A DNA stretch of 64,000 nt, taken from positions 20,314,442 through 20,378,441 of the forward strand of contig NC_043969.1 of the NCBI RefSeq assembly GCF_902148855.1, given 5' to 3'. Both the position numbers and the translations under genes were made by a program. Source of the stretch: Sphaeramia orbicularis. Lineage: Eukaryota > Chordata > Actinopteri > Kurtiformes > Apogonidae. Shown here piece by piece: positions 39,501-50,125 of this stretch (positions are counted from its first letter, which is position 1; every line of letters begins with the position of its first letter). Under the pieces are notes generated by a model. That model made no database searches and was not told the origin of the DNA. It saw only the letters and a list, made by a program, of their open reading frames with translations.

Positions 39501-42500
39501 GGTATTTCTGGCAGTGCAAGCGCAGCCACAGCAGCGGCAGGAGTGGGTGGCTTGCCACAGAACCAGCCAACAGTGCCAGCAGGGGGGGACCGCTATGCTG
39601 CTCTGGCTGAGCTTGATACTGTCTTCAGCTCATCAGCTCCTGCTACTAGTGTTTACAACACCACCAGCACCTCACACGGGTGAGACATGATGCAGTACAC
39701 ATCTTTATACTTTAGTTCTCCTCAGATATGGGAATTATCTTGCTTATTAGATAGGGAAGAAAATGTTAAATGACAGCTCCCTTTGTTTCTCAAGCAATAT
39801 TAGCTCTTATTAGCTCTCATCTACTTCACAGATCCACTGAAATTTGCCCATAATTAATGCATTTTTGTTGACTGTAGATATGCACACAGTGCAGATGGGG
39901 AAAATGTGTATTACAAAATGTAGGATTGTTTTTCTCTCCTGATGAACTTTTAACTTTGTTTTTAATTGCAGGGGTATGTTTGGCTCTGAGGCTGGGGTGT
40001 CAACAGTGCAAGCACAACAGGCTCTGCCTGGCATGGCACAATGTTTTGGAGGTGAGTGAGCCTTAAAGCTGTTTTGTGATATTTTATGTAAATCCTACTT
40101 TCAAACTAGTATCAGGAAAAACCTATGAGTCTAAAATCACATTGATAACTAGAAAGCACTCATAGAGCAGAAACCCCCACTATGTCAGTTAAATCCCTAC
40201 CACAGATATCATTCCCAGCAATCGCATGGGTGTCATGGAGATCCTGATTTGCAATCAGCTCAGTCCTAGTAGGCATCCCTAATATTGGGACTTGACATCT
40301 GTTTATTCTGATACTAGAAATTTCTGCATATTCCATCTAGATTTTCTTTTGTATTCTGACAAGCAGTGTTTCAAAAATTGGTCCATTGGTCAGAGGTCTC
40401 TGCTATGTCCTTGAACCTCCACTTTTCATGATCATGATGATTTAATAGAATTTTACCCTATGTTAACAGGAAGGACATTTTTCTGACTTTGACCTTTTGC
40501 ACTACAACAGCCAAAATTTTATCACGTTTAGTAACAGACAGGCTAACTTCCTTTAACCTCTGTGGTGGAGGTAATAAGGAAGGATCCCCAGTGTTTGTCA
40601 GCACATAGCTCCAGAGTTTTTTTTTAAAATATTTACACTCAACATCTCCTCAACAGGTCAGTCAACTAATCCGTTTGTAGCTCCTGGAGTCGGACCAGCG
40701 GCACCTCCAACTAACCCATTTCAGAGCAATGGCAGAGCAGCAAATGCAGCTGCAGCAGGTGTGTTTTGCATGTTTTTTTGTGTACTTACCTATGAATGTG
40801 CAGCATAGGATATTGCCAAATCAGCTACATTTACAAATGTGGTAATACCCAAGAAATTTTGTGCAGCATCCATAATATTATAACATGTATGATATTCAGA
40901 CCAACCTTGAAATGTACCTTACTTTGCTCTAGAGGTAGTTATGAGGACAGTCTAATTTATATTAACACATACTGACATAATTTACAAACACTGCAGTTGG
41001 TACGTATCTGAATATAGTAAATGAATGTACATATTGGCATGTACTGTTACTGCAGCAAGGGTATACAGCAATGTGTAAATGGGAAGCATTACATTTTTTG
41101 CTGCTTTCATAAGACAAATAATAAATAGTAAGATTCAGGAAGATTCAGACATGTGTCTTATTGCTGTTGGCACGCTGGCCAGGCTTGATGAGGGTTCTTC
41201 ACGGGCAGGGTATTCCTCTCCCCTTTGGTAGGTTCTCTTGTGCTTTTTGCTTCCTTTTTGCTCTCTCCTGTCTTGCTTTAGCAGTTGCCTTTTTTCTGTA
41301 AAGCTCTATCAGGAAAATGTTGGAGAAGAAAATATGCTCTAAAATGCTACTAAAATAAACTGTTGAAATAATGGAAGTAGTCAATGACCATCTGACCACC
41401 ACCATTATATAAGTGTATATATTGTGCTGATTTAATATTAAACAAATTAGATTGACCTATACCATGACGTAAGTGGATTCTGTCAGAGGATGCCATATTT
41501 AAGTAGATATAGATAAGTGACGAGTTCAGTATGTACACGATTTCTGTAAATGTTGTAAAAAGGCACTCATAATACTGTCTTTTTACCATATACTGTATGT
41601 ATCTTGGGTTGACTACAAAATTAATGAATAACAATGGTGATATCAGTCTATAAATTCATATAATTGCAAAGGGCTGCAATGTGAAGGTCTAGATAGAAGG
41701 ATTTATAATGATCTAATTGCAAAAATGGGGGGGAATGAATGCAACCACAATTTGCAAAATGAAAGTCCTTCTTTGTGTTTTTTTTTTTTAAGTTTTTTTT
41801 TTTTTTTTATACTAGCTTAAATTTGTATATATTATTTGACATTTCAAAATGAGTAAATTGCATTTTCTTTAATATCCAAGCAAGTTGACTCAAATCTGTC
41901 CACAATAATCGCAATGACTTTTCTCCAAATCAGGCAACCCTAATCACAAATCTTTAATCGCTTTAAATTAATGGGAATGGCTTCCTCAACATTTTCCAGT
42001 TAGTTGGCAAGCATAACATGTTCTGGCTTTTTGACGGTACTGAAAACCTTTTGGTAGTGTTGTAAAATGTTTAATTCAGTGACTTTTTTTTCAGTGATTC
42101 AGTGAAGCTTACTCCATAATATAAACTAAATAACAAGCAATTAATCTTGATTTGCTTACAGATTTGATTTAATTCAAATGAAATGTGACATTTTTCATTA
42201 TTGCTTGTTGTATGATTTGTTTCTGATATAAGACTGTTTAAATGCCTTGTTGCCATCTTTCTCCAAGTTGATTCCTTGTTGCTCTGTTGGATAGTTGTGC
42301 ATCTTTGTTTTATCAGAGGTCAGACACTGGTCATGCGCTCATTTCTCCATGTGTGACTCTTTTCAGACATGGGGTCAGCCTTTATATAGATGTATGTACA
42401 CTGTGCAAATACATCTCCTCTGAGATGTTGAACATCTCAGCAAGAAAAAGTACCACCTATAGGGAGCCAAACAGTTTTTAATCAGTCATATATGCACTTG

Positions 42501-42594
42501 AATGCCTGTTAAGGAGAGATTAACTAACTGCTTGGTTGAGTTGGTAAATTTCTAATTCCTTGCCTGTGGAGTGTGTAATCCCTGTCTGTAATAG

Positions 42595-42632
<38 letters not shown>

Positions 42633-43726
42633 ATATGTGTGTGTCTGTGCACGCGTGCACATGCGTGTGTTTTTCTGCTACCGTGTGTCGCCTAATTCAT
42701 GGTCAACTATGCTTGACCATTGTCATGATTTTTAAAAAATAAAATTAAGATATAGAAGCAATATATTCAACGTTTTATTTTCTTATCTTTATTTATGTTA
42801 TGTCTTTAACATGTTTAACCCTTTGCTCTGCTTTGTTACAGCCACATTTGCCACAGCCTCCATGAGTATGCCAGCTGGATTTGGAAATAATGCAGCCTAC
42901 AACCTCCCCACCAGTTTTAGTGGAACTTTCCAGCCACCCTTTCCTGGCCAGGCTCCTTTTCCTCAGCCTCCAGCGTATCCTCAGCAACCCAACGGTGTGT
43001 GTCTGTCTGTGTACACGGTGTACATGTAAAATATGTGACAATCCAAATCACTTCAGGCTATAAAGTTTCATCATTGAAACAACAGTAAAAAAAAATCCTG
43101 CTAGGATTTTTGGTGCTTTCATGATTTTTTGAGTTGCTGTTCACATGTCCTAAATGATACAATAACATACATCTGTTTTTAGGTGGAGGATTTTCAGGTT
43201 TTGGCCAGGCAAAGCCTGTTGTGACTCCCTTTGGGCAGACAATGGCTGGACCTATGGTTTCCAGTAACCCTTTCCTGGTAAGTAAAATACATTAAGCTCC
43301 TGAGACCCAGGAAATGTCATCAAAGTACAAGCTTTTTTTTGTTTTTTATTATATAAGTGCCTATATTGGAAGCATCATGATGCAACAGTTTTTTCAGATG
43401 CAGTTTTTAAAATTTTTATGGAATGTCCTTTGTGGTGGACTTTTTTCTTTTCTTTTTTGTTGTATAAAGTTGTGACACTCTTGTCCACAAATGTGGACAG
43501 AAAATCCATAGCTGGGTCTTAGGAGGTTAAAATAGTTTAGTGAAGGCAATGAAAGTTATTGGTCATTGATAGGCAGTTACATCATCCCATTTAAATTGTA
43601 GTTAAGTGTTTATCTTTGTGAAGCTTGATGATTATGATATTGATACTGGATCCATTTTCCTTCCAGGGTACAGGTCCACCTGCACAGTATCCAGCAGGAG
43701 GCTCATCAACAAATCCCTTCTTATAG
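21512..43726 (+). CDS. agfg1: ArfGAP with FG repeats 1 (HRB/RIP)
   Basis: AGFG1 is an endocytic adaptor that binds EH-domain proteins through NPF motifs and was first known as a cofactor of HIV Rev. Fourteen exons join in frame (longest form 595 residues): 21512-21678, 29855-29948, 31693-31808, 32602-32767, 33109-33271, 35004-35123, 36264-36335, 38606-38821, 39496-39679, 39972-40051, 40657-40758, 42842-42994, 43183-43277, 43667-43726. The ArfGAP zinc finger is C29-x2-C32-x16-C49-x2-C52, followed by R-G-L-N-P-P-H-R-V-K-S-I. The middle has repeated A-N-F-A-N/H-F-D/N motifs and two R/K-Y-A-A-L-A-D/E-L-D repeats. The tail has N-P-F motifs and G-F-G repeats, ending T-N-P-F-L. Exon 7 has two donors (36296 or 36335), both in frame. 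Intron 1 spans 8.2 kb. Convergent with the first slc19a3 copy. Confidence 0.96.
25487..26014. mobile_element. hAT-type MITE with 8-bp target duplication
   Basis: The direct repeat AAATAACC flanks the element perfectly (25479-25486 and 26015-26022). The ends are inverted (TAGGGCTGAGCAAT at left; the complement of TAGGACTGCACCAT at right). Subterminal blocks rich in AAATCGAAATT recur in inverted form. An 8-bp duplication and TAGGG/CAGGG-type termini are typical of hAT elements. The 528-bp interior is non-coding. Confidence 0.8.
28806..29035. repeat. Interspersed repeat fragment, unclassified
   Basis: The sequence from CCTCTGCCAGGAGG to GGCAGAGG contains AGATAACTCCAAAAGTTATGG and a T-G-rich tetranucleotide run. 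This wording is familiar as a common interspersed repeat in teleost genomes. The ends form a short inverted repeat (CTCTGCCA / TGGCAGAG). I cannot assign the family. Confidence 0.5.
36960..37438 (+). mobile_element. Tc1/mariner remnant in an agfg1 intron
   Basis: The right terminus TTTTTTGGCCAGGCAGTGTA is the classic 3' inverted repeat of fish Tc1-like elements. Inside, near 37130-37240, the sequence keeps recognisable transposase DNA (ACAGTCATGTGGTTTGATGA, encoding the W-F-D-E-S region, and later GTGCCTGCAGTACAAGCCTG). The reading frame is degraded and the left end is missing, so this is an inactive, fairly old copy. The left boundary is approximate. Confidence 0.7.
42596..42670. repeat. (TG)n microsatellite, interrupted
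   Basis: About 17 uninterrupted TG units followed by degenerate TG/CG/CA units, located in an agfg1 intron about 170 bp before exon 12. Alternating purine-pyrimidine of this length can adopt Z-DNA. Confidence 0.9.
43296..43526. mobile_element. piggyBac-type MITE, family 3, in an agfg1 intron
   Basis: TTAA flanks both ends (43292-43295 and 43527-43530). The ends are inverted: GCTCCTGAGACCCAG at left and CTGGGTCTTAGGAGG at right. The 231-bp element begins 14 bases after the splice donor of agfg1 exon 13 and is non-coding. Confidence 0.65.
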
Positions 43727-44628
43727 CGATCCATCCAGTCACCTCCACTACAGGGTCAACAACTGGCGCGCTTGCACCTATTGCACTGTTTTGTTTCACA
43801 AGTAGCTTTAAAACCACAATGTTTGTAAGGATTTGTATTTTCTATCGCAATTTGTCACAAATGGAATGATGTGAGAGACAGTCATGGTGACATTGTCTAT
43901 GGCTACAAAACAAAGTGATGGTGTGTGCAGAGGGAGAGGTTGATCCCCTCCTATTTAACCTGTGAACTTGGCCTCTACTGAGCCACACTGTATAATCAAA
44001 CTGGCTGAAAACTAAGTTATTTGCATACAGTATATCCCATTCATTATGCTGCAACTCTGTACATATTTTTCTTTGAGGACGTTAGCTCTTTGTGCATATC
44101 AGTATTTGTATCTAAACACAAGATTTGTTAAGACAGAACTTTTGCTTGGAAAAGCTGAAGGGCACTGCCAGTTACTGTATTTGTAAAGAACCAAACCATT
44201 TATTTGTGCAGGATCCTTTTAGTTAAGCTATGCTCATTTAAGAAAAGAAAGCTTTTTCTGGTGGTGACCTGACACAGGTCACAATGCTTTTGAACTATGG
44301 TCAAACACATTCAAATGGGAAACGGGAATGACTGATCAACTGAAACCACTTCCATTGGGTATTAGAGAATTTTAAGTTAATGTGTAAATATATACAGTAT
44401 ATATATTAAAATGAATTTTAAGTAAGAAGAAAAGATTGAACTGTTCATTTACATTGATGTTTGAAATCTTGTATTTTTGTTTTGTATAAAAAGATTTTTA
44501 TTCATGGTTTTGCAATCAGTATTTTAAACCTTTTTTTTTTGCATTTAAACTGCCATGTTCCCATTTTCACCCAGTGGGGATAAAAGTACAACTAATGCTT
44601 TCAGCTGACGGCGTCGATTTCTTCATAT
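43727..44628. other. agfg1 3' UTR and convergent spacer
   Basis: No coding signal. It lies between the stop codons of agfg1 (+) and the first slc19a3 copy (-). ATTAAA at 44405-44410 is a plausible agfg1 poly-A signal. Confidence 0.55.
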
Positions 44629-47600
44629 TCAGAATCTGTGTTCTTCAAAGTCTGGAGATTCACTTTTGTCAGGAGGGATCCCTTTGTTTTCTTTTGTTTT
44701 CCAAATTATAAACACTCCTCGAACGGAAAAAATAATAGCGATGACTGAGAAGTAGCTGGCATATACTGTAAACTGCAACAGAGCACATCATTTAAAAAAA
44801 AGTTAAATCTCTTTCACATCTTGTAGAAAAGAAAATACAAACAGAACAAAGAAAAGAACAACAATCTGATCTGATGGCTCACCTGAGGTATTATGGATAG
44901 ACCCAGTCCTTCACTGTCAACAACAACAGATGTGATAACTGTCTGTAGACACAAGGCTCCAAAGTTGTTTGCTCCAAATACCAGGGCATATCTTTCCATT
45001 GAGAGGTCAGCTGCAACCTGGTACCTAAGAAACAGTATGTATGTACAGTTCTTAAACAAAAATACACTTCCAACTTCTTTCATTATTTTTTTTTTGTGTG
45101 TGGGAGGTGTAATTAAGTAAAACAGCAACCCCTTTTGATCATTTGACCAAAGACTTACATGGCTATTGTAATCAGGAGCATGTACAGACACTTGAAGATG
45201 ACATAACAAGTGTAGCACACCCAGATGTTTCTTACGAAGGTCATGAGGAAGAGCGCTGCTGCCCCGAGTCCAGAAAAACCACCCAGGGCCAGCTCTCCCC
45301 ACTGTTCCCATCTCACTTCGGTGAAGCCTATACCATACGCTGTTGCTGCACCTAAAAAAAACACACTACATTAAAACTTGTTTAACAGACATTTTTTCCC
45401 ATTAATGTGCCAGCATTAGATTTTTGTTCATGTTGCTTACTCAAAAGATTAGATACTGCCTCCACCCCTCCATTGTAGATGCTGAAGTTCTGAGAAGGCT
45501 GCACATGCTCCCATAGCACCTAAAAGTATATTGTTATGAGCATTTTAAACATGCAAAAACCACAGATCACATAATGAAGTTATACAAATTAAGTGTATAT
45601 TTTATGTTCTGGTGGCACTGTGACATCTGGACCTCAATGAAGTGTGATTGTGAAAAATTAGGTTTTAATGCTTGGTGACTGACATTTGCTCTAATTTTGC
45701 TCGTTGAACTCATTTTGATCTGTAGTTGCAAAGGTTGAAAGAGTCAAATCTCTTAAATCACAGGTGTCAAACATGCGGCCCGGGGGCCAAATCCGGCCTG
45801 CCAAAGGGTTCAATCTGGCCTGTGAGATGAATTTGCAAAGTGCAGAAGATGTTAACAATCAAGGGCGTCAAACTCAAAAATAATAGCATAATAACCTAGA
45901 AATATTGACTCCAAATTTTCTTCTTGGTTTAGTGTGAAAAAAATGACATCATGCCTGTAAATAATGGCAACACCAATTATTTCTCTTTGATTTACTGCAA
46001 AGAACATTAAATTCTGATATCCTTTAATAATAAAACGTCAATAACCTGAACAAATATGAACAACCTGAAATGTCTAAAGAAAAATAAGTGCAATTTTAAC
46101 AATATTCTGCCTGTTTTGTGTCTTGGTAGATCTGATCTGTAATGCATATGTATAAATCACGAGTTGAGGCATAATACTGATTAAATTTTTCTTATTTTTT
46201 TTCAGAAATTTCTGTTTTTTCAGGTTATTCACATCTTTTTTGTTTGGACAGTTTGTAAAATGTAAATGTTTTCATAATTTAATGGTATTTTTTTGCATAT
46301 AAAAATTTGGAGTCATCATTATTTATAGGTTATTATGTTATTTTACTGGTTCGGCCCACTGGAGATCAAATTGGGCTGAATGTGGCCCCTGAGAGAAAAT
46401 GAGTTTAACACCCGTCTTAAATAGTGGTGTATATGATTTGACATTTTTATCCACTTCTAAGTCATTGTTTTCTCTTTTTTTTTGGTTCGGTTTATTTGTT
46501 TGTGTCTTTCTTGGTTGAATTCATACCTAATTTGGTTTATAGATTCCCAGTGACCCAGAATAGATCGATTTACATTTTGGGAAAAGTAGGTCAAAGTTTA
46601 AATTTTTTATGAATTTTTTAAATCTTTTTTTTTCCCCATTTACTTGTAATGGGCAAAATTTCATGTCTGTAGCAGCAAAACTGTTGGTTGAATTCATACC
46701 AAATTGGGTTTATATATTGCTAGTGACCCACAATAGGTGTGGTTACATTTTGGAAAAAGTAGGTCAAAGTTAAAATTTTGTATTTTTAAAATTTTTTTCT
46801 TCTCCCATTTACTTATAATGGGCAAAATTTCAAATGTCTATCAAAACATCAATTTTATTTCAATTTACTTCAAACTTGGCACATATATAGAGGCAATTGA
46901 TATGCTGACATCAGCACGTGCATAGACATGATGGCATCAGCAGGATCGATGCCAAAATAAGCTACAATACATGAGGGGTGGGGTTTATTGTGCCTGGCAC
47001 CACTTGTTAATTTTACCTTCTAGTTATACTGCCTTTACAACTGACCTGCACATAGTTGACAGTCTGGTTGTAGCCGCAGGTGGCCAGTGCCCACCACACC
47101 GACCAGTAGAGCAGATATCTGGAGGAATAACACTGGTAAAAATCCTTCCATATGTGAAGGAGGACTTTGCCACAGCTGTCTGCACCATCATATTCCTTGG
47201 TTTCCTCAGCCTTAGGTCCCTTTTCTTCCAGTGTCCCTGCAGAATTGAATTCTACAGAGAATTTTGCTCTGGTTGAACCTACAGTCCTATCCACATCATT
47301 TTTTGTTCCTTCTGCTACAGTTTTATGACCCATGTCTTTGCGGTGGAAGAACATGCTCCGTTGTGGCATTGGCAGGAAGAAGGATGTGAGGAGAGCGATG
47401 GTAGTCAGAACCAGAGTAAATACCAGCATGTTGTTGTAGGACATGAGGTTAAAGCTGACCAAAAGCTGGCCCAGCACAGAGCCCACTGTGTGCCCGAAGA
47501 GTTGGATGCTACGGCAGTAAGATGTGGCCCTCCGATACCTCTTCACATCAATGACACTGTAATAAACAACATATTTGAAATGCTACACCTGAGCCAGCAA

Positions 47601-48597
47601 TGCAACATTACCCCTGATGCCTGGCAGTGGTGCTGCCTTGTACTGTCTTTTAATGACCTGTAGATGTAGGAGAAATAGGCCACCTCACTGGCTGTCACCA
47701 CCCCGTAGAAGAACTGCATGGCCTGCATAGCTGGCACACTTTGAGTCCAGAGTAACATAGCTGTGGTAACGAAAAGGTTGGAACACTGGAACACCACCAC
47801 AGGCTTGTAACGGAGCCAGTCAGTCAGCACGAACACCGGCACCAGCACGGACAGGTACGAATATGTCCACACTGGGAAAATCTGATTGTTTACCTGCCAG
47901 AGAAAGACTAGTATCAAAGTAATAAATCTAAAACTATTACTGGTTAAGTTGCATGTAAGATCATCACTTCATAGCAATAAAAAAAAAGTGGTTAGAACTT
48001 TACCACTCAGGTTATGAAGACTGTGTTTAACTCTGCTCTGGTTCCCAAACCTGGCTATTTTGCAGTAAATTTTGTGAGTTTCTTTTGTTTAGTGTACCAA
48101 AAAGGCCAGGGTTTCTTTATATAGCACATTTAAAAACAGACAATACTGCCCCAAAGTGCTGACATTATGAAACAGAATATAAGTAAAAGACAATACATAG
48201 AATAAAACAATACTGACACATAGTTCGTGCATTAAAAATATTAAAACAATAAATTTAAACACTAAAAACAAAAATCTAAAACTCTAAGACAAATAAAATG
48301 TCCAAAAAGCACACAAGCTGTTTGAGGTTTTGATTTAAATGTCACAAAACTAACAAAGCAAACTGAAATATGTTCCCTATATGCTCTATTATTATGTGTG
48401 AGTTTATTAGTTAAAGCACGTTATGCATTTTGAGATTTCATGTGTTATACCTCTTCTATTGTTAGATTCTTGTCTGGTCCGGTCAGGTATGGGATGAGGA
48501 ACGGCTCCAGAGGTTTGACTGTGCTGAAGAATCCATAGATGCATAGCAGAGAGGTGGGATACCTCCAATCTGCTCTCGACCTTCTCACTGCCTCCAT
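44629..48597 (-). CDS. slc19a3: Thiamine transporter 2-like, tandem copy A
   Basis: A member of the SLC19 family: a 12-helix major-facilitator plasma-membrane carrier for thiamine. Seven exons on the minus strand join in frame: 48597-48451, 47893-47658, 47556-47046, 45519-45441, 45351-45159, 45024-44883, 44772-44629, giving 483 residues (human 496). Family landmarks: [12 protein letters not shown] in helix 1, [40 protein letters not shown] before the long cytoplasmic loop, [15 protein letters not shown], and [12 protein letters not shown]. Introns fall at Y-I-Y/S (phase 2) and N-Y-V-Q/V-L-W (phase 0), where copy B has none. The intron at 45520-47045 carries a hAT MITE and a duplicated 170-bp unit. 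SLC19A2 is less likely by sequence and synteny. Confidence 0.93.
45759..46414. mobile_element. hAT-type non-autonomous element in a slc19a3 intron
   Basis: The 8-bp direct repeat TCTTAAAT flanks the element (45751-45758 and 46415-46422). The left end contains CAGGTGTCAAAC; the right end reads GTTTAACACCCG, its near inverse. Subterminal blocks (CATAATAACCTAGAAATA at left and its inverted relative at right) extend the pairing. The 656-bp interior is non-coding. Ends of this type (CAGGGGTGTCAAACTC) are very common in fish genomes. Confidence 0.8.
46513..46840. repeat. Two-unit tandem duplication, about 170 bp each
   Basis: Two adjacent units start TTGGTTGAATTCATACC (near 46513 and 46683) and share GTAGGTCAAAGTT and AATGGGCAAAATTTCA in the same order, with moderate divergence. 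It lies within a copy A intron next to the hAT element, so it is either a local duplication or two units of a longer repeat. Confidence 0.7.
48096..48320. repeat. Interspersed repeat fragment, unclassified
   Basis: The wording TTTATATAGCACATTTAAAA and CCCCAAAGTGCTGACAT resembles a repeat frequent in fish genomes. It is A-rich and non-coding and sits in the first intron of slc19a3 copy A. Class not determined. Confidence 0.4.
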
Positions 48598-49531
48598 TTT
48601 CCTCTTCTCAGGAAACAATCACAGCTCACTCAAACGCCTTCCTTCTCCCTGTTTTAGGCGTGTTTATATACACATCTAGTTCCTACCTATTAAATCTTGC
48701 CTCCTTGTGTGGAATATGTCAGAGGTATTGGCCTTGGTTTGTCAATCAACAACCCAGTTAAAAGGTTAGTCATGGTTCAGCTCACCAGGAGATACACGTG
48801 TCACAAATGAAACAGGCAGATGCCAGGACTTTGTCTCTAATTTGTTTCAGTAAGCAATAATAACTGCAGCTTTATTGTTACTTCATTGAACTGTTGGACT
48901 TCCTCACTGAATTATCATACAGATTACAAGTTGTAGAGATAATGAGGAGCTAAAACCTGCTCCTGCACAGACTAGTGGTTTAACCTTATAACTCCAAATG
49001 TATCGTATTTGATGCATGAGTTTTGAAGCCCTCTACGTGATCAGTGTGATATTTTTTTTCTTGAAAACCTGATGTATACAATTAAATACATGCAATACAC
49101 AGCTAATCCACCAGGGGGGATCATTCACCGAAGGTCTTTCCAGTGACCCTACAAGTTTGTCATTAATGAGGAAGAAGAAACAATTTTGCCAATTTTGAAA
49201 AGGAATTACCAATTTGTTAGACACATTTGTTTTATGTTTTTGTTTGTTCAAAAATAATATTTGAGCATTGAGACCTGATGTATCAAATATGATACAAAAT
49301 TGAAACCCATACATGGAAATTGATATTTGAAAGAACATTATTTTGGTTGTTCCGAAGGATCCATAATGGCTCCAGTTTCAAAGAACAGGAATTTTCTGTC
49401 AATGATTTAATGGTGCAGGCTTTACAGAGTTAAAGGAATGAGAAATGTAGTATACTTCATTAATAATTTAATTCCTAAATAAATGAAAAACCACTCATTC
49501 ATTTAATATCAAGACCACAGCAGAGACCATT
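48598..49531. other. Spacer between the slc19a3 copies, right of copy A
   Basis: Upstream region of copy A. No gene is seen. The segment 48982-49431 begins TTAACCTTATAACTCC and ends GAGTTAA and contains repeated TGTATC(G/A)TATTTGAT-like words in both orientations. It may be a further TTAA-type MITE, but its termini do not pair well. Confidence 0.4.
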
Positions 49532-49535
49532 TTAA

Positions 49536-50112
49536 CCCTTTCATGCATGAATTATGAGAATCATAATCAAGATTTTTTTTCCTGAGTGTTTTTATTCCTC
49601 TTTAGGCATGAAAAAAAGTGATTGAATTTTTTTATTAACTTATTTTCCATGGAGTTACAAAAATGTCCACTCAGCTGGACATTATGCATTTAATTTTAGA
49701 AGCAAAGAAACATGAATTTATTGATATACTGTGTGAGAACTATGAAATAAAAAATAAAAATAATCTGATGTTTTCTCACATTTTAACATACTCTAACACT
49801 AGTTATTACTCATTTCATGGAGATGATATGCAAAAAACCCCCAAAAACTAAAAAAAAAAACAAAAAAACAACCCCCCCCAAAGAAACATGTTAATTATAG
49901 TCTAATCACAATTACCAATTTTTTTTTACACTCAAACATGTTAGTGCAGATCACGTTTATCTAGAACAGCAAAGTTACAGTAATGGTATGAATTGCAGTG
50001 GCAGATCATGCATAGGCGTCCACTGTATTCGCTGATATGGAACTAAAACAACAAAATCCATGAAAATATGAGAGAAAAGCTGTAGAATAGCTGTCCACTA
50101 TGCATGAAAGGG
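49536..50112. mobile_element. piggyBac-type MITE, family 2
   Basis: TTAA flanks both ends (49532-49535 and 50113-50116). The termini CCCTTTCATGCATGA and TGCATGAAAGGG are perfect inverted repeats over at least 12 bases. The 577-bp interior is AT-rich and non-coding. The right end is 10 bp from the stop codon of slc19a3 copy B, so the element lies in or forms part of that gene's 3' untranslated region. Confidence 0.75.
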
Positions 50113-50125
50113 TTAATGACCTTGG

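Noticed and set aside
42560-42742. Cysteine/valine-rich frame over the (TG)n tract
   Set aside because: Produced by translating a microsatellite.
49033-49338. 101-codon minus-strand frame between the slc19a3 copies
   Set aside because: It overlaps repeat-like words in both orientations and has no known domain. Probably transposon-derived non-coding DNA.
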